Assembly: GCA_023460955.1 (NCBI GenBank)
Contig: JAEWOH010000060.1
Coordinates: 1-64,000, forward strand
Reading direction: 5' to 3'
Source: Bacillota bacterium
Lineage (GTDB): Bacteria; Bacillota; Clostridia; Acetivibrionales; DSM-1351
DNA: 64,000 bases
The notes beneath the pieces are model-generated. The model was not told the origin of the DNA. It searched no databases and saw only the letters and a program-made list of their open reading frames with translations. Made by a program: the position numbers and the translations under genes. Shown in pieces: positions 16,682 through 25,920 of the stretch (position 1 is the stretch's first letter; each line of letters begins with the position of its first letter).

Positions 16682-19600
16682 CTACTCCTCAACAATAACA
16701 ATGTACGCATCCCCTGTCGCTGCATTATCCTTCTTTAAAATTCTGAGCTTGTCGCCTTTTTTAAGTTCTGAAGGATTTATCCGCACATTGTTCTTAATAA
16801 TCAATGAGTTTGTCAGCAGGCTGAACTTGCTGTCTGCAATGTTTACATACAGGTTTGTTGATGGATTGTAATATCTGCAATTCCTAAGCTCCAGCGTAGT
16901 TGGCTGAGTAAGAAGGTTGCCCTCCGTATCATAAGTGCCTCCCGAAGCTGTAATTAATTCTCCTGTTACATTCACATTACCATAAGGAGCGGTACTAATT
17001 TCCACTGCATTTGTGCCATCACTGAGAATAAATATCGTTCTGCCCTTAAAGGTATCTATGCCGTTAAAGCTATGGAAATCAACCTGCCCGACTATTCCAT
17101 CGGTATCAGTTATTCTGGTATTTGAGTTTAGCGTAAAAGTAATAGGTGTATTTGCATAAACCCAGTTAACCCCGCTGAGTTTCGAGTAGGATTCCAGGGT
17201 TACACTATTATACTGGTTTATACCTGAAATTCTTCCTCTGTATAACTGAACAGCCTCAGTTCCGGGGCGTTTCTCTATTGTTACTACCCCCGCTATAAGC
17301 TTACCGCTTTCTGCTTCCCTGTTAGCTACTACATAAGCATAGTCATCGGCGGCAACACTGCTTCCCTGCACCAGTCTGCCATCCTTGACAACTATGGTTC
17401 CCTTGTCGAAAGCAATTGTAGCTTGCGCTTGCTGAAGTGTGAACTTGTTTGTGCCGGCAGTATAAATTTTGTCGTTGTACGGCACCTCAATATCATCAGT
17501 GAAGTTTGCCATAACTACATTTTCTCTGTTGCCGTAGTCCCTTTCACTTACCACATAAACCATTTTACCTGGCAGGTATTTAAGATCTTTTAATGACTGG
17601 ACATTTCCATCAAAATATGGCACAAAAGCGTCACCAAGCTTTAAGGTCTTCATGGTCTCTCCTTGCTCCTTGACCCAGCTGCCCTTACTCAACATCCAAG
17701 GATCGCTGAGAAGTATCTGGCCTGTCATTGAATCATATCTCTCAAAGATGCCCTTGTATACATTTGAAACAAGTTTGTCTCCGCTTTCAATAGTAATTTC
17801 CTTAAGTTTTGTAAGGTTAGGAGCTTCATTTATCAATAGCTTGACCCTGTCTCCATCCTTTAACTGGCTTAATTTAACCAGCTTACCGCTTTTTAGCACT
17901 GTGACTCCGTCGGTATTGTACTGTTTGACTGTGCCCTTTTCAGTTTCAACAGTAATTGAGCTCAGTTTTTTTGCAAGCATTTTGCCATATCGTATTTTGT
18001 AATTCTCAACGCTGCTGATGGAAGATATAGCCCCGGTATCATCTATTCTTACAAAAACCGTATCACCTGCCTCAATATCTTCCAGCTCAGCAGGCTCATG
18101 GTTTTTATACACTTCTATGCTGTTAGGATCGGCATAATTAAAGGATCTTAAAGAAGATAGCTCAAGCGGTGTTTTACCCGAGCCGTCTATATTATATAGA
18201 GTGATATACCCCAGTTGAGGGTTGTTTTCTTCAACAATACCTGAAGCAATACCTGCTTCACGTTCCTTTTTTACGGTAATAGGAACTATCTCGGCCACCA
18301 CACCCTGCTTTATACCAACAATAACCACAGTATCAGGTTTTATACCGGTCATATCAACCGGAGCTTTTGATACTGCGTTTAAAATATTATTGGAGTAAGT
18401 ACGATTTTCATATACTATGTTGCCGTTTACGGTTTTCTTTATGGGTTCTGAAATGTCTTCATTGGGATATTTGACAGTTTGCGTTAGAGGAGTGTAGTTT
18501 AATGTCCGGTTTACACTGTTAACGCTGTTTACAATTGCTGCTTCATATTTCATTTCTCCGCTGTTGGAAAGCACTCGTGCATACCTGACAACCTTATCCT
18601 CAATGCCCACTATATATTCAAATCTGTCACCTTTATTCAGACTCTGGGAGTTTGTGATTGTACCATTTTTAAACACAGGTATTTCAGTTTTATAAATGGC
18701 TTGTGTCTTTCCGGTCTGTTCATTTGAAGTGGACACAGGAGACTGGTATCTTGTCTCAGTTACAAGTTCATCCAGCAGACCGTCTGAGTTTCTGACAACA
18801 AGATTTGTATAATCAATTCTGTAACCCTTGGAGGAGTCCTTTGTTCTTTGAATATCCTCTACTGTTCCTGTTTTCATTTCCAGCTTTTTTAAAGGAAGAA
18901 TAATACTTTCGGCATTTTTGAGAATGCGGGCCGCCTGCTCCCTGGTCAATGCTTTTGTGGGGTTGAATTTACCTTTTCCGTCCCCGCTCATTATATTATT
19001 TTGCAATGCTGCTTCTACATAGGGTACGTTTTCCGGAATAATGCTGTTCCAATCGGAAAAGCTGTTGTAGAGCTCCTGTCCCTCATATGCAGGCGGCAGC
19101 ATAAGTGCCTTGGCCAGCCAGGTGGCAAACTCCTGCCTCTGTACGGCAGCTCCTCTTTTAAAATCTCCCGACTCCAGACTGCTTTGGTCTGAGTTCATGG
19201 CATTAGCCAGTTCCTGTTGTGTAATCAACCCCTCATTGGCTGCCAGTTGCAAGCTTCCATCAAAAAGGATTGCCTGAAGGCTGGTCTTCTTCTGATCTGC
19301 AGCTCTGACTGCATTAAGTGCCTGCCCCTGAGCTGTGATATCCTGAACTCTGCCGGCAGCCATATAGGCTAAGTACAAAGCCATTTCCTTGGACACTGTA
19401 CCATTTGGATTGAACTTTGAGTTTCCAAAGCCCTTTAAAAGATCCAGTGCTCCATTCTGATAAACAGCATCTTTTAAGTCGTAAGCTCCATTTGCAATAT
19501 CTGTATATGTAAGATTATTTATAACGGCCTGCCCGTTTTGTGAGGCAGTATATGAATTTATTATCGGCTCCTTGCTAACAGCACTATGCACGGTACCGGG

Positions 19601-19705
19601 CTGTACCAGCAGCGCCGCAACTGTAACTGCAGCAATTATTTTAGAAATGGGCCCTGAAACGGATCTGGAATTTCTTCGCACTTTAGCTGACTTAAATATA
19701 TTCAT
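16682..19705 (-). CDS. SLH-domain surface protein, 1007 residues
   Basis: An exported protein with a signal peptide (about 1-42) followed by three N-terminal SLH repeats at about 68-265 (for example KFNPNGTVSKEMALYLAYMA and KFNPTKALTREQAARILKNA). The remaining 740 residues are a long beta-rich region made of short domains with patterns such as GDRVKLLINE, GDTVFVRID and GDKLRILK, suggestive of repeated small beta-barrels. I know no function for it. SLH at the N-terminus and a long extracellular stalk are typical of S-layer or surface-exposed structural proteins. AGGGG precedes the ATG. A sigma-D-like promoter lies 45 bases upstream. Confidence 0.88.
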   Translation of the reverse strand: MNIFKSAKVRRNSRSVSGPISKIIAAVTVAALLVQPGTVHSAVSKEPIINSYTASQNGQAVINNLTYTDIANGAYDLKDAVYQNGALDLLKGFGNSKFNPNGTVSKEMALYLAYMAAGRVQDITAQGQALNAVRAADQKKTSLQAILFDGSLQLAANEGLITQQELANAMNSDQSSLESGDFKRGAAVQRQEFATWLAKALMLPPAYEGQELYNSFSDWNSIIPENVPYVEAALQNNIMSGDGKGKFNPTKALTREQAARILKNAESIILPLKKLEMKTGTVEDIQRTKDSSKGYRIDYTNLVVRNSDGLLDELVTETRYQSPVSTSNEQTGKTQAIYKTEIPVFKNGTITNSQSLNKGDRFEYIVGIEDKVVRYARVLSNSGEMKYEAAIVNSVNSVNRTLNYTPLTQTVKYPNEDISEPIKKTVNGNIVYENRTYSNNILNAVSKAPVDMTGIKPDTVVIVGIKQGVVAEIVPITVKKEREAGIASGIVEENNPQLGYITLYNIDGSGKTPLELSSLRSFNYADPNSIEVYKNHEPAELEDIEAGDTVFVRIDDTGAISSISSVENYKIRYGKMLAKKLSSITVETEKGTVKQYNTDGVTVLKSGKLVKLSQLKDGDRVKLLINEAPNLTKLKEITIESGDKLVSNVYKGIFERYDSMTGQILLSDPWMLSKGSWVKEQGETMKTLKLGDAFVPYFDGNVQSLKDLKYLPGKMVYVVSERDYGNRENVVMANFTDDIEVPYNDKIYTAGTNKFTLQQAQATIAFDKGTIVVKDGRLVQGSSVAADDYAYVVANREAESGKLIAGVVTIEKRPGTEAVQLYRGRISGINQYNSVTLESYSKLSGVNWVYANTPITFTLNSNTRITDTDGIVGQVDFHSFNGIDTFKGRTIFILSDGTNAVEISTAPYGNVNVTGELITASGGTYDTEGNLLTQPTTLELRNCRYYNPSTNLYVNIADSKFSLLTNSLIIKNNVRINPSELKKGDKLRILKKDNAATGDAYIVIVEE

Positions 19706-19749
19706 TTATATGACCCCTGTTACAATCAAATTTATAGTATATGCTTATT

Positions 19750-19776
19750 ATATCGGCTTTTTTTCCATATTTATTA
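19750..19776 (-). promoter_or_regulatory. Sigma-D-like promoter for the first SLH unit
   Basis: On the minus strand GCCGATAT (19750-19757) is an exact motility-sigma -10 box. Upstream, TAAT lies 15 bases away (19773-19776) and TAAA 12 bases away (19770-19773). The established consensus for sigma-D is TAAA-N15-GCCGATAT. The -10 is about 45 bases before the start codon at 19705. The -35 is imperfect at the standard spacing, so confidence is moderate. Confidence 0.6.
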
Positions 19777-19834
19777 TTAAAGTTTCATTACATAACAAGT
19801 TTTTTCCCATATTGGTCTGATTATGACGTTTTCC

Positions 19835-19864
19835 TTGTTTTTAATAATACATTCGTGGTATTTT
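19835..19864 (+). promoter_or_regulatory. Possible promoter for the chemoreceptor gene
   Basis: TTGTTT (19835-19840), an 18-base spacer ending in TGG, and TATTTT (19859-19864) form a weak extended -10 promoter about 57 bases before the start at 19922. No sigma-D box faces this gene, although the divergent SLH gene has one. Confidence 0.3.
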
Positions 19865-19921
19865 ATATTTGTATACAGAAATTTAAACATATTTCTGATC
19901 AACCGGGAGGTGGCTCACATA

Positions 19922-21616
19922 ATGAAGATAAAAACTATATTAGTTGCTGCATTTACCTCAGTACTTTTGCTTTTTTCAGCAATTATTTTTTTTCTTGTCA
20001 ATTTCAGTGTGTCTTCAATAATAGTAGAGAATTACCAAACCAATATTGAAAAAAGTGCGAAATTATCTCTTGCTTTTTTCAATGAAAGCTTTAAAGGGGA
20101 TTGGGCGCTTACTGATGGAGTATTATATAAGGGGAACGTAAAAATTGAGGACTCCACGGAATTTGTTGATACCATCCAGAAAGAAAGCGGTTATCTTGCA
20201 ACAATTTTCAGGAATGATACCAGAGTCTCAACAAATGTTCTTTTGGACAACGGAGATAGAGCTATAGGTACAAAAGCTTCCACAGAAGTGATCAGTACTG
20301 TTCTTACCGAAGGAAAGGATTTCCACGGTGAAACCCTTGTTGCCGGTAAGAAAGTTTTTACTTACTATACACCTTTAAAGGATAATAACGGCCAGATCGT
20401 TGGAATGTGGTTTATTGGTGTCGAAAAAACAGTGGTAGATCAGCAGATATTCAATACCGTAAGAACCATCGGAATCATAATTGTGTGTTCTCTTATTTTA
20501 GGTGCGGCACTGGCATATTTTATTGGCAATTCCTTTAAAAAGATAATAGGAAAAATAAATGTCCAGCTAAACAAGTTTGCTGAAGGAGATTTCAGTCATA
20601 AGCTGGACCAAAGGGTTACACGCTCAAAGAGTGAACTCGGCGAGATATCCAGGTCGGCAAACTCTGTACAGCAGGCTGTTCAAGGCATAATTCAATCAGT
20701 AATAGAAAAATCCCAAAACATACATGCAGCAATGAATTCGGCAGTAGACAGGATATCTGATCTAAATGCCAATATTGAGGATGTCTCTGCTACCACAGAG
20801 CAGCTTTCTGCAGGAATGCAGCAAACAGCTGCTACAATGCAGGAAATGAGCGCAACCTCCAGTGAAATTGAGGCAGCTGTTGAAAATATAGCAAAAAAAT
20901 CTCAGGAAACCTCGTTTGCCGCAAATGATATAAGCATCAGGGCTCTTTCACTAAGAAATGCAGCCAGAGATTCAAAGGATTATGCGTATAACATCTATAA
21001 AAAAGCCAACACTGAACTTACCCATGCTATAGAGCAAAGCAAATCTATTGAACAAATAAAAGTTCTATCAGATACTATTATGCAGATTACCAGTCAAACG
21101 AACCTGCTGGCACTCAATGCAGCAATTGAGGCTTCAAGAGCCGGGGAAGCCGGCTTAGGCTTTTCAGTTGTAGCTGATGAGATAAGAAAGTTGGCAGAGG
21201 ACTCGAAAAAGGCAGTAGCACAAATACAGGGTGTTACCCGCGATGTATTCCTTGCAGTGGAAAACCTGGTATCAAGCTCTCAAAACATATTGTCCTTTAT
21301 CGAGAACACAGTTATAAAAGATTACAGCAGTCAGGTTGAAGCCGGTGAGCAGTATAGTGCTGACGCTGCACACATAGATGAATTGGTATTGGATTTTAGT
21401 TCAACTGCTGAGGAGCTGCTGGTTTCAATAAGCAATATGAATAAAGCAATCAATGAAGTTACCATTTCTACAAATGAAGCGGCAGAAGGCGCCACTAATA
21501 TAGCTATTAAGACCTCAGTGATAATGGAAAAAGGTAATGAAGTAGTCGATGTCTCTTTGAGTTCAAGAGAAGCTTCAGATTATTTAAAGGAATATGTAGC
21601 GAAATTCAAGGTATAA
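19922..21616 (+). CDS. Methyl-accepting chemotaxis protein with single-Cache sensor
   Basis: A 564-residue chemoreceptor. The first helix spans about residues 8-30. An extracellular sensor to about 180 contains RVSTNV, RAIGTKAS and FTYYTPLKDNNGQIVGMWFIGV, the pattern of sCache_3-type small-molecule sensors. A second helix (about 182-204) and a HAMP domain follow, then a long cytoplasmic coiled coil. The hairpin tip carries TSQTNLLALNAAIEASRAGE, the conserved CheA/CheW contact. The ATG at 19922 is preceded by GGGAGGTGG; an in-frame ATG at 19823 has no ribosome site and would add a non-signal extension. It converges with the FkbH-like gene, with only 15 bp between the stops. The ligand cannot be told from sequence. 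Confidence 0.93.
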   Translation: MKIKTILVAAFTSVLLLFSAIIFFLVNFSVSSIIVENYQTNIEKSAKLSLAFFNESFKGDWALTDGVLYKGNVKIEDSTEFVDTIQKESGYLATIFRNDTRVSTNVLLDNGDRAIGTKASTEVISTVLTEGKDFHGETLVAGKKVFTYYTPLKDNNGQIVGMWFIGVEKTVVDQQIFNTVRTIGIIIVCSLILGAALAYFIGNSFKKIIGKINVQLNKFAEGDFSHKLDQRVTRSKSELGEISRSANSVQQAVQGIIQSVIEKSQNIHAAMNSAVDRISDLNANIEDVSATTEQLSAGMQQTAATMQEMSATSSEIEAAVENIAKKSQETSFAANDISIRALSLRNAARDSKDYAYNIYKKANTELTHAIEQSKSIEQIKVLSDTIMQITSQTNLLALNAAIEASRAGEAGLGFSVVADEIRKLAEDSKKAVAQIQGVTRDVFLAVENLVSSSQNILSFIENTVIKDYSSQVEAGEQYSADAAHIDELVLDFSSTAEELLVSISNMNKAINEVTISTNEAAEGATNIAIKTSVIMEKGNEVVDVSLSSREASDYLKEYVAKFKV

Positions 21617-21631
21617 AAACTTTTTTACTTT

Positions 21632-23455
21632 TCAAGCTCTTTTCCTGTTAGCAAGTAAAACTGATGGATTCAACCTTTTTATTATTTTATTTATTATAAC
21701 TCTTTTAGTAGAGGATCTGGTTGAATCAATGCCATAGCCCTTTAATATATTGCAGATATCTTCAGCCAGGTAATATAAGACACGCTTAGAATAATGATTT
21801 ATATTATTGTCATGATAATCATTTTCCGACTTGATATATTTACTTGGCTCAACAAAATATAGGCGGTTATTGTTTTTTAAAGCTTCTTTAATAACTTCAT
21901 TAGCCATCCTATGCAGCTTTGCTCTGTTCTGGTAGTTTCCCTCGTGCTTGAGCTTAGGTGACTCAAGCTCGCTACCAAGCATAATGATAAGTTTTGCATC
22001 TTTTGAAATATGATTTAATATGTAATTAATATTTTCAATTATATCTTTTGCTGAATAAGGCACTTTGTAAAAGTCCTTTGCGAAACGCTCTAATTGCGCC
22101 TTATTTAATTTGTAATTGGAATTGAATATTTCACCGCTTATATAACCGTCCCAATTCAAAGGGTCTGTTATATCTTTATAGTTCTGTCCCAAGGCAACCT
22201 TTATGTTCATTGACTTGTGCCTGTATACCCCGAAATTGAAGTCCGGAACGATTGAAATTATAACTATCTTGTATGACGAATCGTAAATCTTAGTCTTGAA
22301 AACGTCTTCTTCATAAAAAGGCATAATTTCAGAAAGATAGTTTTTATCCGTATCCGAAAGCAGGCTACAGTTTACTATGTTTTGAGTGGCACATTGAATT
22401 TCTACCTGGCGATTAAAATCATTCACATAATACAATTCAGTATCAATGGCATCAGAACGCAAATATTCCACTACACCCCCTAAGTCACAAGGGCCTTTAA
22501 CGATAGCTTTTGAAGAAGATATATTACCAAATACTGCACTTTCTTTGTCCTCTGTTTCCATACAATTAATCCATCCTGGGCATAAATCGGATTGAAGGCT
22601 ACCGGATACAGGGCCAAGAATCTCAATTTCCGGAAAGCCCAGCATGGCATATACATATTGTTCAATACCCATTCCCATAGTTCTACAGGAAAAAAGAAAA
22701 TGAAGAATTTTATTTTCCTTTACAGCGTAAAAACCTACAATACCATAGTCGCCGAATTTATCTCGCGCACTGACATATCCTTTTTTTATTTCAAAATCTA
22801 ATATCAATTCATGAAATTCTTCAGGTGTAGCTCGCTTTTTTGTAAAATTAAGCTGATTAGTTCTTAACATCAGCTCGTATAATCTGCTTTCTACACTTTC
22901 AACATCATTACATATATCTACTTTTATATTGCTGGCATACAAAAACTCTTCATTTGATGAATAATTGCTTTTTGCAGCATCCTTTTGTTCCAATTGTCTA
23001 TATTGGGTTAAGCGGCTTAAATTACTGTCATTCTTACCTATGAAATCAGCTTTTATAATCAATTCATCTATGCATTCGGGTAAAGATGTCATGATACCGG
23101 CACAATAAAACTCAGCTTCTTTAAGATTGGAAATATTATCATCAATAAAAAGTACATTTTCTGATCTTAAATTCATGCAATCAATTATTTCCCGTATTCT
23201 CAAGCCTTTTGGACTCCAGTTCACAGAAGTAAAAACAAAGTAATCGCTCAACCCTAATTTTTTCAGTTCTGTTTTAACTATACCTTCGTCGTTTTTGGAA
23301 CAAATAGAGTTGACAATTCCCCTTTTGGAAAGATGTATGATTAAGTCCTTATTTTTTGTTGGCAGTTCAATGGCTCCCTCACTAATGGTACCCTTCCAAA
23401 AACATTCATCCAAATCCCAAATAATGAGCTTAATCTTTTCATAATTAATATTCAT
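21632..23455 (-). CDS. Stand-alone FkbH-like HAD protein with C-terminal SGNH-like region
   Basis: A 607-residue protein. Residues 8-130 are a HAD IIIC domain of the FkbH type: IIWDLDECFWKGTISEG (Asp13, Asp15), CSKNDEGIV and VLFIDDNISNLKEAE. In polyketide pathways FkbH proteins load and dephosphorylate glyceryl units onto carrier proteins. A central GNAT-like region (about 175-270) with LRTNQLNFTKKR follows, as in FkbH relatives. The last 210 residues contain an IIMLGSE segment and a late D-x-x-x-N-H-Y pattern that could be an SGNH-hydrolase-like domain. No polyketide or carrier gene is near. The start at 23455 has no adjacent ribosome site (see the 23465-23505 entry). Its role is unknown; a modification of a surface glycan is possible. 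Confidence 0.8.
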   Translation of the reverse strand: MNINYEKIKLIIWDLDECFWKGTISEGAIELPTKNKDLIIHLSKRGIVNSICSKNDEGIVKTELKKLGLSDYFVFTSVNWSPKGLRIREIIDCMNLRSENVLFIDDNISNLKEAEFYCAGIMTSLPECIDELIIKADFIGKNDSNLSRLTQYRQLEQKDAAKSNYSSNEEFLYASNIKVDICNDVESVESRLYELMLRTNQLNFTKKRATPEEFHELILDFEIKKGYVSARDKFGDYGIVGFYAVKENKILHFLFSCRTMGMGIEQYVYAMLGFPEIEILGPVSGSLQSDLCPGWINCMETEDKESAVFGNISSSKAIVKGPCDLGGVVEYLRSDAIDTELYYVNDFNRQVEIQCATQNIVNCSLLSDTDKNYLSEIMPFYEEDVFKTKIYDSSYKIVIISIVPDFNFGVYRHKSMNIKVALGQNYKDITDPLNWDGYISGEIFNSNYKLNKAQLERFAKDFYKVPYSAKDIIENINYILNHISKDAKLIIMLGSELESPKLKHEGNYQNRAKLHRMANEVIKEALKNNNRLYFVEPSKYIKSENDYHDNNINHYSKRVLYYLAEDICNILKGYGIDSTRSSTKRVIINKIIKRLNPSVLLANRKRA

Positions 23456-23464
23456 GTATAAATG

Positions 23465-23505
23465 AATGTAACAATTGCTAAAAATTGCAGTTACATTTCT
23501 CCCCC
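23465..23505 (-). promoter_or_regulatory. Ribosome binding site separated from the start by a hairpin
   Basis: The transcript reads GGGGGAG (23499-23505), one A, then a hairpin with AATGTAAC (23490-23497) pairing with GTTACATT (23465-23472) and an inner TGC/GCA pair, then 9 bases and the ATG of the FkbH-like gene at 23455. If the hairpin forms, the ribosome site and start are about 10 bases apart; if it is melted they are more than 40 apart. This may control translation. The element is visible; the function is inference. Confidence 0.45.
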
Positions 23506-23656
23506 ATTAAATAATAAAAAGTATTAAATTATGTTAGAGATTATTATATATTAATTATTATTTGTTAACAATTTATTTCCTTAAATTGCTTTTTATCCCA
23601 TTTGCTTCACAAGGTAGAATTGGACTGCCATAGAAGCATAGTTTTAACGAAATGAA

Positions 23657-23697
23657 GGCTGTACATCATTCTCACTGAAAGGTAATGATGTACAGCC
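23657..23697 (-). terminator. Terminator-like hairpin after argS
   Basis: A perfect 14-bp stem (GGCTGTACATCATT with AATGATGTACAGCC) and a 13-nt loop lie 53 bases after the argS stop. The minus-strand tail TTCATTTCGTTAAAA is only moderately T-rich, so termination may be incomplete. Apart from this and the FkbH leader, the 23456-23749 gap shows nothing I recognise. Confidence 0.6.
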
Positions 23698-23749
23698 CCA
23701 TAATTTCATCATAATTTTAGCTTATATATTAATTAAGTAACAATTACTT

Positions 23750-25444
23750 TTACATTCTTTCCGGTGCACTTATGCTAAGCAGATCCAGCACATTTCTTAT
23801 AACTATTCTTGTACAGTCCACAAGTACCAGTCTGGCCTTCATAAGCTCGGTTTCCTCACCCCTGACACGGCAGGCGTTGTAGAAGCTGTGGAACAGGGCT
23901 GCTATTTCCTGTACATATCTTGTGAGTCTGCTTGGTTCTAGAGTTTCAGCAGAAATTCTGACCTCATCCGGCAGCTCGGAAAGTCTTTTTATAAGGTCAA
24001 TTTCCTCCTGCTTGTCAAGCAGTTCAAGTTTTGCGGTATTGATATCAGGAATAGTTATTCCTTCACTTTCAAGCAGCTTCAGCATGCTGCAGATTCTAGC
24101 ATGAGCGTATTGAACGTAGAATACAGGATTTTCATTTGACTGCTTTACAGCGAGGTCAAGATCAAAATCCAGATGGCTTCCGGAGGCTTTGGTATTAAAG
24201 AAGAATCTTACTCCGTCTCTGCCTACTTCTTCAACCAGATCGGTCAAAGATATTGATTTCCCTGTTCTCTTTGACATTCTTGCGATTTCGCCGTTTCTAT
24301 ATAAACGGACTAATTGGAACAATACAACATCAAGGCGGTCAGGATTTATTCCCACTGCAGCCATGGCAGCCTTCATTCTTGCCACATGCCCGTGATGATC
24401 AGCTCCCCATAGATTTATAGCCCATTCAAAGCCTCTGGTTTCAAATTTGTTTCTATGATATGCGATATCTGCAGCAAAGTATGTGGGAATACCGTTGTTT
24501 CTTACAAGTACCTCATCCTTGTCACTGCCTATGACTGAACCCTTAAGCCAAAGTGCTCCGTCTTTTTCTACAGTGCAGTCATTCTTTCTGAGTAATTCGA
24601 TTGTCTCAGTCACCTCTCCGCTCTGGTGAAGTGATTTCTCAGAAAACCATACATCAAAACTGATACCGTAGCTCTCAAGACCTTCTTTAATTCTTTTAAT
24701 ATTCCTTGGAAGAGCAAAGTCTACAAATATCTTTTTTCTTTCCTCAGAGGGAACATCAATATATTTGTCTCCATGCTCAGCAATAAAGTCTTTCATATGC
24801 TCGGTAATGTCTTCACCGTGGTAGCCGTCTTCAGGGAACTCGATGGCATCGGCGCCTTTTATAAGCTGTATATATCTCGCTTCGAGAGACACACCAAACT
24901 TTTCTATCTGGTTTCCGGCATCGTTTACATAGAATTCTCTTGTTACATCGTAGCCCGCGGCACTGAGTACACTTGCTATACAGTCTCCGAGAGCGCCGCC
25001 GCGGGCATTACCCATATGCAGCGGACCAGTTGGGTTTGCACTTACAAACTCAACCATTACTTTCTTACCGTTTCCTATGTTGATACGGCCAAACTGTTCT
25101 TTTTCTTCTTTAATAGTCCTTACAGCATCATACAGATACCTGGTATCCAGTGTAAAATTAATAAAGCCCGGCCCTGCGCAGGTTACTTCAACAATATAAG
25201 TATTTGTAAGGTCCATGTACTTTATAATTGTTTCAGCTATAAGACGAGGTGCTTTTTTTGCAGACTTGGTTATCTGCATTGCAATATTGGTTGAAAAATC
25301 ACCATGTCCCTTTTCTCTGGGTATCTCAATATTAATATCGTTAATCTCTATCTCAGGCAACTCTCCTGCTTTGACGGCTTTGTCGACCGAACCCAGCACA
25401 GTAGACTTAATTTGCTGGCGTATTTCCTCTGTTATATTTTTCAT
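23750..25444 (-). CDS. argS: Arginyl-tRNA synthetase
   Basis: A 564-residue class I synthetase that charges tRNA-Arg with arginine in the cytoplasm. It has the N-terminal tRNA-contact domain (about 5-105), a HIGH-type motif in GPLHMGNARGG at about 141-150, and a class I signature MSKRTGKSI in the KMSK position. The C-terminal DALR anticodon-binding domain (about 430-564) includes YVQYAHARICSMLK. AGGAG precedes the ATG at 25444. The start overlaps the end of the DUF1934 gene by 38 bp, so argS is translated from the ddl-DUF1934-argS transcript rather than from a T-box-controlled leader. Confidence 0.97.
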   Translation of the reverse strand: MKNITEEIRQQIKSTVLGSVDKAVKAGELPEIEINDINIEIPREKGHGDFSTNIAMQITKSAKKAPRLIAETIIKYMDLTNTYIVEVTCAGPGFINFTLDTRYLYDAVRTIKEEKEQFGRINIGNGKKVMVEFVSANPTGPLHMGNARGGALGDCIASVLSAAGYDVTREFYVNDAGNQIEKFGVSLEARYIQLIKGADAIEFPEDGYHGEDITEHMKDFIAEHGDKYIDVPSEERKKIFVDFALPRNIKRIKEGLESYGISFDVWFSEKSLHQSGEVTETIELLRKNDCTVEKDGALWLKGSVIGSDKDEVLVRNNGIPTYFAADIAYHRNKFETRGFEWAINLWGADHHGHVARMKAAMAAVGINPDRLDVVLFQLVRLYRNGEIARMSKRTGKSISLTDLVEEVGRDGVRFFFNTKASGSHLDFDLDLAVKQSNENPVFYVQYAHARICSMLKLLESEGITIPDINTAKLELLDKQEEIDLIKRLSELPDEVRISAETLEPSRLTRYVQEIAALFHSFYNACRVRGEETELMKARLVLVDCTRIVIRNVLDLLSISAPERM

Positions 25445-25874
25445 TTGAAGCTCCTACCTCTCTAATTTGCATATATAAATCATTTCTTCCTGTATCGTGA
25501 TTATCTATTTCTATGTGATAACCCACACGTATTTCTCCGCCTGAATCATCTATGTTGATATCCACATTGTTAGCATACACACCTATTGTAAAAACCCCAT
25601 ACTCGGTTTCGTAAGACGAAATGTGTTTTTGCCCCTTCTGGAAAACAAATTGCGAATTAACTTTACCGAAACGCATTAATGTTACAACACCATCACCAAC
25701 CTTTAAGGTGGTTGTGGTGCCGACCATTCCCGTTACTTCACTTTCCTTATAAGTAATATAATAATTATTACCTTTTTGATAGTACTTTCCTTCAGTGATA
25801 AGTTCAAGAGTATTCTGATCATTTTCAAGATCGGTTTGCATACCCTTTACATTGATTATCACGTCTTTACTCAT
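25407..25874 (-). CDS. DUF1934 family protein
   Basis: A 155-residue protein with no signal peptide or membrane segment. It has the beta-barrel pattern of the DUF1934 (YwiB-like) family, including DVIINVKGMQ, TEGKYYQKGNNYYITYKESE and GEIRVGYHIEID. The function is not established; the family is often found next to argS. The start at 25874 is preceded by GAGGAGG at 25880; a longer in-frame TTG at 25889 contains that ribosome site and is rejected. It lies 46 bp after ddl and overlaps argS by 38 bp, so the three probably share a transcript. Confidence 0.88.
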   Translation of the reverse strand: MSKDVIINVKGMQTDLENDQNTLELITEGKYYQKGNNYYITYKESEVTGMVGTTTTLKVGDGVVTLMRFGKVNSQFVFQKGQKHISSYETEYGVFTIGVYANNVDINIDDSGGEIRVGYHIEIDNHDTGRNDLYMQIREVGASNEKYNRGNTPAN

Positions 25875-25920
25875 CAGTTTCCTCCTCAAATACTACTTCC
25901 AATATAATATACAATAATTA

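Noticed and set aside
24773..25294. Long open frame opposite argS on the plus strand
   Set aside because: It is fully inside argS on the other strand, has no ribosome site, and its protein is rich in Cys, Tyr and His in a pattern typical of antisense frames.
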